A DNA stretch of 64,000 nt, taken from the NCBI GenBank assembly GCA_020698575.1, contig CM036240.1, forward strand, positions 20,648,711 to 20,712,710, written 5' to 3'. The stretch comes from Bostrychus sinensis (Eukaryota; Chordata; Actinopteri; Gobiiformes; Eleotridae). Under the pieces are notes generated by a model. That model had not been told where the DNA came from and made no database searches. It saw only the letters and a program-made list of their open reading frames with translations. Shown piece by piece: positions 10,051-23,351 of the stretch (its first letter is position 1; each line of letters begins with the position of its first letter). A program made the translations under genes and the position numbers.

Positions 10051-11857
10051 TGGCTTTACTTTTTCCGTTAACTGTTGGAGAACGATTGAAGGTGAATGTT
10101 AAATTTTGTATTGGCACATTAGACACAAATGTATTAATTTACTGTCTTGAAAAAATATTTTTTAGACCGGTGTTTTATATAGTTTGTATTTAGGCACTTT
10201 ATGATGACCATAAAGAAAAATAGTGAAACTCAAGGTGACGCTCTCAAGACGCCAAGTACTTTTTAAGCTCAGTTTATCAGCGCCTATCAAAGTTAATATT
10301 ATTGAATTATAGCTCTGTTTTGAAAAGGCCAAATGTCTCATGTCTGCCTCGATCAGTTATAGCACATATTTGATCTGACATTTACGCAATCTGATTTACT
10401 CCTCTGTTGCAAGCTTCACAATTTATGTTCCCTGTTGTGAAACTATTGGACCATAAATTTTAGCAAGAGAGGTTAGACATAATGTAGTATATCCTTAAAT
10501 AATAGTCACATGTATAAAGTTGATTGATTATTAATTGGGTGAAAAGGATGATGAATGATGGTGAAGAATATCCATGTACTTGCTGCGCATATGGGAGCTT
10601 AGTGACCTGTAAATTTCAGACTCTTATGATTTTACTTTACATTTACAATGTGAGGCTAGTCACCATTCTAATGTGAGAGCATGGTTTATCAAGGGGAGGC
10701 TTTAGTACCTCTGCCAAGGAGGTTATGATTTTAGTAATGTTAAATCTAACTAACTAAATAATGTTTGTTCAGCTGTCTGTTGACATCATAACATGAAATG
10801 TTATGGCTGGATTTCATCACTATATCACTATCTCTAAGCAGGCAAATGCAAAAAGAATACAGGAAATTTCAGCATTTACCAAAACAGTATTAACAAAAAG
10901 AGATTTTTTTTAGTTTAAATGTGCATTTAGCTGTATTAGTGTTTAGTTTACCAAACAGTCCAGTCAAATGAACAGAATGCCAGCCGCTCCAGTTTGCATC
11001 TGAGAGCTTTCCTTGGTCAGGACAAAACTCATGGATCTCTTTCCTCAGGTCCCAAACCCTTTTTCAAACCTCTGCTCCGCTCAGACTGAGCCCTCTGACA
11101 GCAGCAGACCCCATGTCACCAAGTTCACTCCTGCTCCTTTAAAAGTGGAACAAGCTGCCTGTGATCCATAGCTCTTCCTTGATATAAACATTCACTGAGG
11201 TCCAAATGAAAATGTCCTCAAGTGAAGTCCGCAACATCACAAGGTCTGTTTCAGGCCTTCAGATAGCATTTATTTCAGTTATATTTTATCAGTAAAATAA
11301 AAAGGTACATTTTATATTCTTTATATCAAATAAAATTATTTTAAAATAAAAGATTTGATTGCTCTGAATAGCTCTTACTTTTAAACTTAACCCTAACCTT
11401 GTGACTGCTGGAGGGAGGGGTCTGACAGTGAGCTGTGTTGTGCTTGGTTTCATTATAGAGCATAATTCTGCTGCTTTTAATAAAGGCCACTGGTCTCTGG
11501 GAGGATGAAGTCGTTTTCAGTCCCGTCTGGCTCCACCCCGTTCCTGGCCTGTCTCTATCTCTCCTCTCTCTGCTGTGTATCTCACCCCCCGTACCCGAAT
11601 GCGTGGATTTGATTGGCAGATTAGCATCGCATGTGAAGACTCACAATCGACTTTTTCGCTGCAGTAACTGCACGCCTCCAAAAAATGAAGCAGCACTTTA
11701 CCGTGCCTCAAAATACGCGCCGCTCCCCATTTTCCCAGTAAATACAAGACCGTTCTCTCCTCTGCTGTCTGTGACAAACCCCAAGGGGAGGGGGGAGCAG
11801 AACCGCTTGGAGCCACTCCACTCTGAAGAGAAAACTTCTGTCTGTTGCAGTCCTGTC
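10051..11857. other. Gene-free stretch
   Basis: AT-rich to about 11400, then a GC-richer block (11500-11857) into which the next element inserted. The GC-richer block resembles the interior of fish DNA transposons, but no terminus could be fixed. Confidence 0.35.
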
Positions 11858-13190
11858 CAGGGGTGCCACCAGGTATTCTGGGCCCCCTGAAATGATTTTA
11901 CATTGGGCCCCCACCAACATTTTTTCAGGACCAGGTTTAACATAGCCTATTAAAACACTCATTTACCTTTAAAAATGTCTTAGATGGCCCTTTTACAGCA
12001 GTGCAGCATTAAATAACATTCATACTTTGCTATAAGACCAAATAGGCTAACTGAAAAACTAACTTATTCTGCTGTCTGTTTAAGCTACTTACTGGCACAG
12101 CATTAATACTTTCATTGTTTCATATCATTTTTAAAGGCAAACAGTGAACCAAAGTTGGCTAGCCTATAATTAGCCCAGAAACTCCACCCCCTTCACTGTT
12201 ATTTCAAACAGCTGTTAATACTAGGGATGGGAATAGATAAGATTTTATCAATGTCGATGCCATTGTCGATTCTGCTTATTGATCCAATTCTTTATCAACT
12301 CACTTATGGATTCCTGATATATCTGAATAAAAATGAACTAGATTTGTGGCCATACAGTTTATTATGAAGCAGAAATAGAAGCTTATTTTTATTTTCATGT
12401 ATGTGGGCCTATTTTAACCTGGGCTCACTAAACAGAAGTAACATGTATTGAATGTACAGCAGTAAATTACTGGAAATGTATGCTTTTTAAATAAAAAGGA
12501 TTATGGCTTTAATATTGATTTAGGGGCAGAAGCAGATTTGCTCCTGTCTGTCTAAATAAACCACTCATTAAACTAAACAGTAGTCTGTGCTACTGTGATA
12601 GTGCAAAGCAGGGAGGGGCCACATCAGCGTCAGACAGGTGAGAGTCAGACAGGTGAGAGTCAGACAGGTGAGAGTCAGACAGGTGAGAGTCAGACAGGTG
12701 AGAGTCAGACAGGTGAGGGTCAGACAGGTGAGGGTCAGACAGGTGAGGGTCAGACAGGTGAGGGTCAGACAGGTGAGGGTCAGACAGGTGAGGGTCAGAC
12801 AGGTGGGACAGGATTCAGCGTTTTCTACGGAGATTTCTCTCTTTCTATCGCTCGCTCCCTTCCATACTGTACAATACAGAGGTCAGCTGCATCACAAACA
12901 GAAGCAGCAACTACTCTTGTTGTTCCCGGCCTAGTTAGGAAGCGGACTGAACCATTTGCGGAGGGGGCTCTTAGAAAAATTTAAAGACTTTGATTTATTT
13001 TGAATCGACTTTATTTAATAATAAAAATCATATTCAGGGCCCCGACATTGTAAATAATACAGCAAAATATAAAATCTAAAAAAATGTATACAACAGAACA
13101 GGCCTATATGCAGGATTTTTTCCTGGACCCCCCTGCCAGCCACGGGCCCTTGGAATCATCCTAACCTTTCCCCCTCCTATGGCGCCCCTG
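11858..13190. mobile_element. hAT-like nonautonomous element with perfect 8-bp target duplication
   Basis: Left end CAGGGGTGCC and right end GGCGCCCCTG are near-perfect inverses, flanked by identical 8-mers GTCCTGTC (11850-11857 and 13191-13198). Both subterminal parts carry GGGCCC-rich sequence. The 1333-bp body appears to contain a second hAT-like left end (TAGGGATGGGAATAGATAAG, from about 12228) and a 15-bp minisatellite. No transposase frame. Confidence 0.85.
12631..12806 (+). repeat. 15-bp minisatellite (CAGACAGGTGAGRGT)n
   Basis: Eleven complete 15-bp units plus a partial twelfth. Units 1-5 end AGAGT and units 6-11 end AGGGT, so the array has two homogeneous blocks. Because 15 is divisible by 3, the array is open in more than one frame; those frames are artefacts. 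Every unit contains CAG|GTGAG, the vertebrate 5' splice-site consensus. Confidence 0.97.
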
Positions 13191-13345
13191 GTCCTGTCTC
13201 TCTGCACACAGTCTGCAGCGTGTCCTCTCATTTTGTCAGATAAGGACAGACATTGAAAACCCCGCGCTGTTCACGTTAAAGCTTTAAACAGCCAGCTGCA
13301 TATGGCGTTTACACAGCGCCCACCGAGACCTGTGAGACGCTAATG

Positions 13346-13349
<4 letters not shown>

Positions 13350-13379
<30 letters not shown>
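13350..13379. repeat. (CT)n microsatellite
   Basis: About 14 uninterrupted CT dinucleotides. Confidence 0.95.
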
Positions 13380-13383
<4 letters not shown>

Positions 13384-15363
13384 GCAGGGCTTGGTGTGCT
13401 ACCGAAGTTCGGGTCGGGGAGCCGCCGTGGGCCAGCTTGGGCTGGACTTGGCCCGCGGGCTGTAAAATGCCCATGTCTGGTTTAGATACAGAGTGGAAGT
13501 GTAATGGCTTGCACTTCTAGTTTGTTGTATTACTCTCCAGTTGGGTGAACCACCCTTTTTAGTGTTGTTGCAGTTAGAAATGTTTGTTAGGTATGACCTG
13601 AACAGTTTGCTCAAGGTTGTACTAAAATACTTAATGTTGTATGACAGTATTATTAAAAGAAACATACAGAATTAGCCTGTTACTTTAGCATGCTGTGTTC
13701 AATAGTAACAAATTCAATAAACAGTTTCAAGGGGTATACATTTTTTAAATAACTATTATAATCTTTAAATAAAATAACATAGCCACTTTAATAAAAATAC
13801 CACAGCTTGAACTAAATCTATTGTGCTATTTTCACACTGTATCTTGCAAGATATTATTATTATTATACAATATTTTATTAAATGGAATTGTGTCAGTTAT
13901 CTCCAACTGTAAAAGCACATGCTGTTCATCTTAAGACTGTTCAAACCTCACCCCACTACATCACACTTTTATGTAAATAATTAATTACTCATGAATGCAC
14001 AAGCTTAGCAAGATATCGCACACAAGGAACGATAAGTCAGGAAATGAAAGAAAGAGAAGTCAACAGGGAAGTGCGCAGGGGGGAGTGAGTTTGACTTGGA
14101 GCAACGCTGTGCCAGAGCGGACCATAAATAAAAGAAGAAAAGAATAATTTGGGCAGTAGAGAATGTGTGGATATCAAAGACAAAACCTAGAATTTGCCTC
14201 ACTTATCCCTGAAGGCAAGAAATAATAACATACATTTTTCTATTAAACAAGATGACCGTTAACGTGGGCATCCTCTAGGTGCAGCACCAAGGGGAATTTG
14301 CATGGTGTAAATGAGGTTGGGTCTTATCCTTAGAGAGACTACTAGCCCCTCACCACTGGCCTCAGTAGTGGCGAATATGCGCAATTCACCAGATTGATCT
14401 TATTAAGGATGCTCTGCTTCAGTATTCTGTTCACATTATCAAAAGACAGACTAACAGACTACTAGAAATAGGAAAGGGCGTACTTTTGGCTCCCATGTAT
14501 TGCATGAGGTTGGTTATTATTTTGACCTTAGCCACTCTGATAACAAAACATAAAAACAACTTCTAAAAACAACAAAATAATTTCATAAACTTCATAAAAA
14601 AAAACAACAACAACTTCTTGACCAAAAAAAAATCAACAAAAAAACAACAACTTTCTCTTGCTCTTTCATTGATCTTTTACCTATTCATGTGTTGCAAGAG
14701 GCTGGAGCCTCTCCCAACTACTGTGTGTCAGAGGCGTGAGAAAACCCTGAGTAATGGCCAGTTAGTCGCAGGGCTGACACTAAAGGCATCAGTCATGTCT
14801 TTCACAAAATAAATCAGCGTGGGAGGTTACATACCTGATAATGCTTGGATGAACAACAAGACATCTTCACACTCAAACTTATAGTCCAGTGTCTTTGTTT
14901 TTATCTTTTTAGCAGATATTTTCATCCAAATTTCAATTTGACAGTGCCTTTTAATAATGTTTTCAGAATATGAGGCAGAATCACTAACTACTCTGCCACC
15001 AAGCACCCCTTAATTTTGTAACCTATGTTTAATATATAAAACAAAAAGGAAGATTTAGCAGTAAAGTAGAACTCGAGCTATTTTACCTCTTAAGGTACAA
15101 GTAAAATTAGTGTCAAATATGGCTCATATGGCATCACCCTCTTAATGCACAGACGTCCTATGGAGCTCAACAGTGCCTGCCCACCTCTAGTGCCCGAATT
15201 AAATTTCTCATTCATTTTTCCCTAAGACTTTTTGAAAAAATGTGTATATTAAGAGTTTATAAGCTTGACATAGGCTATTTAGCTATGAGGTAACTCATAA
15301 TCATAGTGCAATTTATTTCAATAAAAAAAAAAAAGATCTGAAATGTGTAAAAAAAAAAAAAAG
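13380..15363. other. Gene-free stretch
   Basis: Just right of the CT array, a GGCCCGCGGGCTGTAAAATGCCCATG motif-like block (about 13445-13475) resembles a hAT terminus. The rest is AT-rich, with A-rich tracts near 14600 and 15320-15363 and no gene signal. Confidence 0.35.
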
Positions 15364-16507
15364 TAGGGATGCACGATAATGCATTTTTTTTTAACCAATA
15401 CAAATAACCGATAATTTGAAGCTTCTTGCAACAGATACCAATAATAAACTCGATAATTCTTATATAAGATTTGATATCAAATTTTTACCTTACTCAACCT
15501 GATTTTGAAAGAAGTACAAGTTAATTTAACAGTCTAGCTCTTTCCAAACTTCATTAACCCTGATCTTACTTATAAAACCTGAAATACATTTGACAAATTT
15601 ATGAATATAAAGAGTAAAATTATTTGATCCGACTTGTTATGGCTATCTAGCCTTCTCATAAGCACAGTAACACACACTTACACTGTTGGCTGTATCCCAC
15701 TGTGACCTGGTAATGTGTCAGAAGTCACACATTACTTATCTCTGTGTCCAGTGCCTTTTTTGCTACTATTATTTTTGTTTTAAATAGATTTTTTATATTA
15801 ATATACAGATAAAGACATTTTCTAACAACTTAGTTGCAGGTCAGTTGTTTTTTTACCCCATGTGATCTTGAATCTAACAGGGAGAAAGAGGCGGCCTTAC
15901 TTTAGAACATTTAATCAGATGAGTTTGCCCATAGCATGCTCTGCTCTGAAAAAATGAGGCGCAGGATGTGAACAAAGCGAGCTAATCTGTGGATTAATAA
16001 AAAGTTTGTGCAGGAAGAGACTGTCACGTCCCGCATAAAGCCTCTCGCTTCTACATAGGGCTGATACGAGGCTGTTCTTTGCTCTGTGTGAGAGAGGAAG
16101 CCCAAATTCAGAAGCAGTGAGGTTTGTACCATCCAGTTCTTCTGGCACTTGATGAGAAAAGTGCTGGAAAAGTCCTCTCACTTCACACTCAGTCCGGGGC
16201 TATTGGTCTTTCATTTTGTCAAATATTAACACACAACACGCCCTTTTAAGACCGGACATTGTTTGCATGTTAAGCTTTTTGAAGTGGCGACATATGCCGC
16301 TCAGCGCTGTCCGTGTGTTCGACTGATGACAGTGGGGCGGGCTGCTCTGTATTCTTCACATCTTTGTCATGATAAAGTTTTAGATTTATAATATTTTATG
16401 TAAAGAGCTAGTTCGGGCTTATTATTGTCAGTTGAATTTTTATTATCAGAATTATCTGTCATAATTGCCCGATAATTATTGGGTCCAATATTATCGTGCA
16501 TGCCTTT
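15364..16507. mobile_element. hAT-like nonautonomous element, about 1.1 kb
   Basis: Left end TAGGGATGCACGATAAT; right end, inverted, AAAGGCATGCACGATAAT. Subterminal CCGATAATT motifs occur near both ends. The flanks AAAAAAAG (15356-15363) and TAAAAAAG (16508-16515) agree at 7 of 8 positions, but A-richness weakens that evidence. The interior (15880-16330) is GC-richer and non-coding. Confidence 0.65.
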
Positions 16508-17749
16508 TAAAAAAGTCAGTGTGACAAACACATTTTGTCGAATTTGTTTAAGGTTTAAGATAATTTTCTGATTGAAATTAATTGTATCATGAGATCATGA
16601 CCCCATAGGAAATTGGCCGCCGTCAAGCTTTCATACTTTTTAAATGTATATATTTCTGAAAAGTATTTGTGAAAAATGAATGGAAAATTTACTTAAGCAC
16701 CAGAGGAGGGCGAGCTCTGTTTAGCTCCATTTTTATTGTGTAACTGGGTGATGGAATCCCTGAAAATGTGTTTTGTTTGTTACAGTCAGACTAGGTCAGC
16801 CAAGTTGCCACTAATTATTAAGCAGATTAACCCCAATCTTCTCACATGACAACATGCACACCATATACTATTCACAACATATCATTTACTTCTCCTTTAA
16901 CCATAAAGGGTTCATCTGTGTCTTTTGCATGGGACCGGACAGGACAACCTGCGATTAGGAAGTGCTAGCGTGTTTCTTTTCACTTTGTTTAATAATGCAG
17001 TGTAAGGGGGAAGGTGTGAATCCTTTGTACAACAGCAATTCATTTTCTGATCAAGCCAGAGATAGTAACTGCCAGGGACACGCTGTGGTTTCTAAAAAGA
17101 TGTACCTAAGCAAAAAGATTTGTCTTGTCACCGTTCTGCACATGACTATGTAGCTTATTACCATTTACCCGTCAGTTCCTCCGCAGCTGTTTTCACTGAT
17201 AACAAATGTGATGTATTTAGAGGCAATTGTAGAAGATGAGAGCACATTAATGTGTGTATGGACTCAAAGCTGCCATGCTGATGCCATGCCGAGATTTATT
17301 TATAAATATTAATGTTATCATAAACTGAGTATCATATTTTTTCACTTCAGCTAAAACTAAATCATAGAGAATGTTCCACAAGCCCTTGCTGTTGGCTGAA
17401 CATTTTTACAAGGAGCTACACAATAGATTTTATTATAGTGCTGTTCTGCTGTCGGCTGGGATAAGAAATAGAGGAAAGTCTCTGCCAGCAAATCTAAACA
17501 GAAAAGGGCTGTTTCATACAGTGTTGTTCTTATAACAGAGATTCAAGTAAGTCATTGGGAATATGTGTATTCTGTTGGCTGAGGTTCTCAGGTTAAACAG
17601 CAGATTTTTTCACTGATCTTTTCGTTGTGTAAAAAGTTGTAAAACAATCGATTGTATTATCCTTCATATTTTACCTTATTTTAAAACGTGTAAAAACTGA
17701 ATTTCAGGCTACAAGTCACAAAGACAACAACAGAAATCCATCTTACATC
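16508..17749. other. Gene-free stretch
   Basis: No repeat terminus or exon recognised. Around 17150-17350 the sequence is compositionally complex and free of repeat signatures; it could be unique sequence, possibly a conserved non-coding element, but that cannot be tested here. Confidence 0.3.
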
Positions 17750-20679
17750 CAGAGGTGAAAGACATACTCAAAACCTGTACTCAAGTTAAAGTACTGTTAC
17801 TTAATAACAACAATGCCCTGGTAGAAGTTTAAGTACTCAACAAAAATAACATTAGTAAAAGTACTGAATTAAGTTCACTTTTGAAAGTTTTTTTTTTTTT
17901 TTTTTTTTGTTTGCACAGCAAAAACTACTGCTACTGCTGATACTAGAGGTTGACTGATATGGGTTTTTCTATGGCTGATGATAATACTGATTTTTAAAAT
18001 TTGGCACAGTCGGTGGCCATTAAGTACTGCCAATATGTATGACCGATTTTCTTAATTTTATGAAAGAAATTAATATAATATAGCCATTTGTTTTAGTAAT
18101 GCTTATAGTGACAGCGAGAACAGTTAGAGATTAGTTTTTTGAAAAAAACAATTAAATCCATCTCACTCACACACTTTGTGCAGGTAGAGCTTGGGGAGAG
18201 CTACAAAATGCTTTTCAATTTTTTGTTCTACGAGGTTCTACGAGGTTCTGTTCCAGAAAAATGAGCAAAATCTTTTTATTGCTGTTTTGAGCTTTTCAGG
18301 CCGAGATAAAGATATTTTGGATGTTTCCTGTGAACTGCAGTGTAAGATACCCACACTGGTAAAAGATGGTTGTGGTTAGGGCCAAATCTCAGATTTTTAT
18401 CAGGGCTGCTACAATGGGCTCTAATGATTTGCACAATGAGAACAGTATTCACTCTAAAACTGCTGTCAAAGGTGATTATTTTTATTATTTTATTAGTATT
18501 CTGTGTTTAATGCACATTGTTACTGTTACTGACTTGGAATAAAGGTAAGGCTTGAATTTTTGCTTTCAAAGGCTGTCCATGTAATGCTGTTGTTTAACAT
18601 AAAATGTCTCTCTGGGAGGTAATATAAATAAACGGATATTTAGATTACGTTCAAGCGCTTTTGCATGCCTTAGATTCAGTCCACAAGTACAAAGATGTAT
18701 GTAGTGTAACTTCAGTTCCACTGACTGTGGTTAAATGTAGTCTTATAAAGCTTTATACTGCAATAAAATGGGGCTGCTGCAGTAGATAAACTGTTAATAA
18801 AAATGAAAATAAAAGCAATCAACGCTACACGGAAACGCTCAGATTAATGTCTGACTCTGAGGACAGCATATGTCCATTGAACACACACTTGTGTCAAACA
18901 CAAGGCCCGTGGGCCAAATGTGGCCCTCAGGATAATTTCTTTTGGCCTGCGAGGTAATTTCCAATTTATATTAAAAATGGCCCGGTGTTCTATACTGCGC
19001 TCAACCTGTTTGAAACTACACCTTCCATAATGCACTGCAGAAGCGGCGCTGCTGTTCACCACTGCACCTCCCCTGCTGTTTTAGCAAGCAACATTTAACG
19101 AGCTGCTGGAGCAGGTAGAGAGTGAAGGATTCTCCGACAAGACATTTAACTTTCCACATAGCAAATGGACAAAGAGGAGTCAGTGAATGCAGGAGCTTCT
19201 TAAACAGGTGGGACTGTCTGTGAACACTGGAGCACCTACACTTTGTTTGTTGAGCTAATGTGGCAGTAATAAAAATAGGCTCTAACCACACAGCAGTGTA
19301 AGAACATCTCCTGTACAAACCATCTCCAAAAACAGAAGCTACAGACAGCAGCAGTTTAAAAAGAGCCTGCATCAGTAAATCCAGGTTATCAGCTAAAGAG
19401 TTGTCAAAGTTCATTCACAGCACTGCCCTGCGTCCCTCTTTCCTCTCTCTCTGTCGCTACTTTTGCTCTAATGCACTCATGAACACACAGGCAGCTAAAC
19501 CTGCACAGAAAGAGGTATAGACCTGCTCCACACTATGTCCTGCAGAGGACAGAGGTGAACAGTGGTTTGCTCAATAAAAGTAAAGTAGGCCTACAATATG
19601 TCTTTGTGTGTAGGTGCTGACATCTATGCAGGTTTAAAGTTGTGCTGGGTTAATATTTATTCACATAAGGGACATTGCATGCATCTAAATGTTTATCTGC
19701 TGTCTGTACTGTCACAGTAAAACAGAGTGTACCTGGTGAAAACACCTGTCTTTTATTAGGCCTTAGGTAACTGTCAATAATTAATACTTCAAAAATAAAT
19801 AATTGCTCAGTGTTAGTCAGTCTGAGTCTGTGGCCTATTTGTTGAGTTCTAATTTCTGATTTAAAAACAAGTATTCTATGTTGAAAAGCCTATTGCAGCC
19901 TAACTGAGAACAAAAATACAGTAGGCTGGCTTTATTATTTATACAATACTCTTATTCGTCCCACGACCAAGATTGGTTTTCTAATTATGGCCCCAGCTCC
20001 GACTGAGTTTGACACCCCAGGTCGAACAGCTTTACAATGTAAATTTAACTATGTAATAATTTAATTTCTACTCAAATCATATGCTACAAGAAGACCATTT
20101 CCCCCAAATAACATCCTGTTTACTGTGTGCATTCACGTCTTTTTACCGCTGTCACAACAGTTCCCTGCTCCGCCTCTGTAAAGAATAATAAGAAAAATAA
20201 TGTCTGTAGTAATAATTCTGAAGTCTCAGCTTCATCCTTGTTTACTATAAGGCTCTAGAAGACAACATTTGACCACAGTCATTGGATCAGAAGTTACGAA
20301 ACAGCACCTTCCTTCTTGTGGATTGAAGCTAATGTTACAGGCCAAAGCGTTCGAACAAAGCCAGCCCGTATATTTACATTTCCTCCCAAAGAGACATTTA
20401 AAAGTTAAACCACAGCCTTACACGTGCAGCCTTTGAACGAAATAATCCAATCCATTCCTTTAAAACTGGAGCCTCCTGTGAGTAGACTTCTCTCACTCTC
20501 TCTGCAGTGCTGTACTGCTGCTAATACTCACAGCTGCAGGGGCGTGCAGCATGTGGCTGCGCAGTTGGGGTCCTTTACTGACACTGTCATCCGCACTTGT
20601 GCCAGAAAATATTTTCTTCACAAAAATAAAAATTAAACTACTTGAGTAAAAGTATCGATCTAGTTACTTTTCACCTCTG
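17750..20679. mobile_element. hAT-like element (2.9 kb with nested insertion)
   Basis: Left terminus CAGAGGTGAAA followed by AAGTACT-rich sequence; right terminus, inverted, CAGAGGTGAAAAGTAAC. Flanks CTTACATC (17742-17749) and CTTGCATC (20680-20687) match at 7 of 8. It belongs to the same MITE type as 5480-6053. The extra length is partly explained by another element at about 18887-20020. A poly-T run is at about 17887-17908, and a third hAT-like left end (TAGAGGTTGACTGATATGG) at about 17945. Confidence 0.75.
18887..20020. mobile_element. Nested hAT-like element with GTGTCAAAC termini
   Basis: The left end has TTGTGTCAAACACAAGGCCCG; the right end, inverted, has CTGGGGTGTCAAACTCAG. The GGCCCGTGGGCC left-subterminal block is typical of a widespread fish repeat. 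Exact ends are uncertain by a few bases. Open frames inside are on the minus strand, short and without recognised transposase motifs. Confidence 0.65.
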
Positions 20680-21002
20680 CTTGCATCAGTGTCCTTATGT
20701 ATTTAATCGTTCTTTATGAGCAGGTGTCATCTATTGTAGAATGTTTATAAAAATGTGGGACAAAACTCATTTAAAAGTACTTTCTGTCTTTTCTGGCTTG
20801 CTGGGAAGTCTTAGATGATAAAAGATAGTGTGCTGCTACAGTGGCACACTGTATCTAATCATGCCAGATTAGTTTCTTGGCTTTGAGGGAGGTGAAAATG
20901 GAGAGAGGTAGGCTTGGCAGAGACAGTGGAGAAAAAATGATTTTAGGGAACTGAGTGTTTATTTCCCCTTTGCTACAGCACAGCGGCTTATTCACAAGGT
21001 TA

Positions 21003-21017
21003 CCAGTAGATGGCGCT
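21003..21017 (+). promoter_or_regulatory. CTCF-like binding motif
   Basis: CCAGTAGATGGCGCT fits the vertebrate CTCF core consensus CCASYAGRKGGCRS at every position. Motif match only; occupancy is unknown. Confidence 0.45.
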
Positions 21018-21650
21018 ATAAACCTCCCATAGCTCTAAGGTTCAGCCTGCACATGTGTGTTTGTACACGTCTGCTGTAATAATATCAAGTGTGATGTTTG
21101 GTAAATGTCTGGGTGATTCCCTGCCTGAGATTAATTCATATGAGCTCATTAAACATTTGCATGTGGGAAACTTTCTCTCAGAACTGTTTACTTTTTTGGA
21201 GGTCAGAGCAGGACAAAACCTAGTGCTCAAAGGCAAACTTCTTAAACTAGAGTGTCTTCAGGCTCCTGTGGTGAACTGCCACTTCACAGATTTCGTTAGG
21301 GCTAGTTCAGCAAAGTGAAACCACAGTTAGCTTTGGGTTTGCTCATCTCCCATATTCTATCTTTGCTAATTCGTCACACCCTCTCTTTAAAGTTTGCCTA
21401 AGTGCCCCGTGGCCCAGAGGAGCATCTGCGCCCCTCCGTGTTCCCCATATGCCCTGTGCCTCTAAGCCTCGCCCCCAACGCTTCGCTCAATCACTTATTC
21501 ATCAGCCACATGAATTAACTATCATCTTTTTTCCACCAACAACCTGATGGCTAATTTCACTTCTGACCTGCTTCTGGTTTTGGCGACGTTGGTTATGCAT
21601 CACACAAACAAACTAGAGGCTCATGGGAAATGAGAGCCTTAATGTGCAAT

Positions 21651-21680
21651 CATACATGCTGTATGAGTTCAGCATGTATG
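21651..21680. repeat. Perfect 11-bp inverted repeat, 8-nt loop
   Basis: CATACATGCTG and CAGCATGTATG are exact inverses separated by TATGAGTT. Too short to be a microRNA precursor on its own. It could be a palindromic protein site or the core of a decayed element. Confidence 0.8.
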
Positions 21681-22262
21681 GCTGCTGACCTAGATTCCAG
21701 CTCTGTCATCTAAGTGTTTTGTCTACACTCATAAGTATTAAAAAACAGTAAATTGGTTCTTTCATATTCATCAAAACTGTACTGGCCACAATATTACTTC
21801 ATGATATTTTTCAGTTGGCTGTCTATTTATTCAAAATAATAGTCTTGTAAGCCTAAATTTGTAAAGTATAATGTAAAGTATTAAGACTAACAACACATCT
21901 CTAAACAAATAACATGTTGAAACAGCTAGAAATGTAACATAATTTAGTCATCAGCTTTAATAAACATTACCACAAAGATAATTGTGATTTATGAGCTACC
22001 AGACAGAAAGTGTTGGACTGAGCTGACAAAGTTGTCCTTTAGAGTTGGCTGACATGAATACAGCCCTAGCCTTATATGATAATAATGAGCATAACAACGC
22101 ATAGTATTGCTAATTGGCTGATTGCCCTCCTCTATGACATGTGCAACAAGACACAGAAAAAATATTTAGTCACTGGGAGAAAGGTAAAATGCACCTATCG
22201 GTTACCTTGCTGTACATCTGCTGCAGAGAGCAGCGGGACTGTGCATGTGTGGAGCCATGTTA

Positions 22263-22400
22263 AGATGTCAGTAGTACATGGAGTACATCTGTCAGAATAC
22301 ATGAAGTTTGTAAGTACCTGATTAAAGGCGGTGTCTGTCTTTTTGTATGACAGTCCAAGGACAGAGTTCAAAGCACAACCAGGTGTCAGTCAAGCCCTTT
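22263..22400 (+). repeat. Direct duplication, copy 1
   Basis: Matches 23352-23488 in the same orientation over about 137 bp with roughly a dozen differences by eye, plus a one-base gap near the right end. Contains GTAGTACATGGAGTACAT and GTGTCTGTCTTTTTG in both copies. Not recognised as a known family. Confidence 0.9.
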
Positions 22401-22826
22401 GAAGCCTCCTCTCTCAGCGCTCTCAAAGGAGAGATGGATCCGAGGAGCTACAGATAAAAAATGGTGCACATTTCGCCTTGTTGTATCAGATTGCAGGGAA
22501 TTAAGCTCCTTATAGCGATGAGATATACCACTCCCATGCGTTTACTGCTTGTAATTCATGCATTACCTGGCCCATCTTGTATTATTTAACCTTCCTAACA
22601 AGGCGGTACCACCACACCTTCATCAGAGAGTTTTAGGCTCAGTCTAGCAGTGCCTACAGCCACATTAGCATGGCAAATCCAGCATGACAGCAGTTTTGCT
22701 ACAGTACAATTGTGATGGAGTGAATATGCTCACAGTTTGGGATGCTCTAGGGTAAAGCGGTTCCTCCAAAGTGTGTTATCATGTAGCCCCAAGTGGAACC
22801 GCAGGGAAGCAAGGGGGTTAGGAGAT

Positions 22827-22848
22827 GGGGGGGGGGGGGGGGGGGGGG
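22827..22848. repeat. Poly-G tract
   Basis: An uninterrupted run of about 22 G bases in a locally G-rich strand. Such runs can form quadruplex structures and are prone to sequencing length error. Confidence 0.95.
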
Positions 22849-23351
22849 TTTGGGATGGGGAAGTGGTAAAGGTGCTGTAGGGTAGAGAGAATGGAGGTGA
22901 ACAAAATTCAAGTTCAAAGCGGCGGAACGTGACTATGAGCTAAGCTGGGAGGAGCAGTGATGCAGGCAGAGCGCAGGGAGCTGTGTGTGGAGTGAATGGG
23001 CCGTGGCGCTTTGACAGTCACTCCACACATGGATTTGAGTCAAAGAGGAGGTGACAGTGCTGCGTTTATTAAAAAAGACAAGGAGAACACTGCAATCAGC
23101 TCTACTCCTCCTGTGAGGAGGGAGTGCAAAATCACAACAACCAAACCCAGCACACACAACACAAGTGTTTGAGCACAAAGCTCATTCAGAGTCTGAAACA
23201 AAATACCTTAGTCTGAGCTGGTGTTCTGGATACTTCTCACAATCCAAAGGAGAAAGAAAATTTTACTATACTTAGTTCTCTGTTGCCTTTTGTCCACATA
23301 TTTTTCTCTAGACAGAGCAGTAGGTCAGGTTATGGTTTTTGTACTTTTTTC

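Larger units (their letters stand above)
20688..22262. other. Gene-free stretch
   Basis: No exon recognised. It contains the CTCF-like motif at 21003 and a perfect 11-bp inverted repeat at 21651, listed separately. Confidence 0.35.

Noticed and set aside
12595..12984. 129-codon and 98-codon frames across the 15-bp array (QTGES or RQVRV repeats)
   Set aside because: The unit length is a multiple of three and lacks stops, so frames are open by construction. The surroundings are a non-coding transposon.
22827..22848. Poly-G tract as a functional quadruplex element
   Set aside because: A homopolymer with no neighbouring gene. Its length may also be a sequencing artefact, so it is listed only as a repeat.
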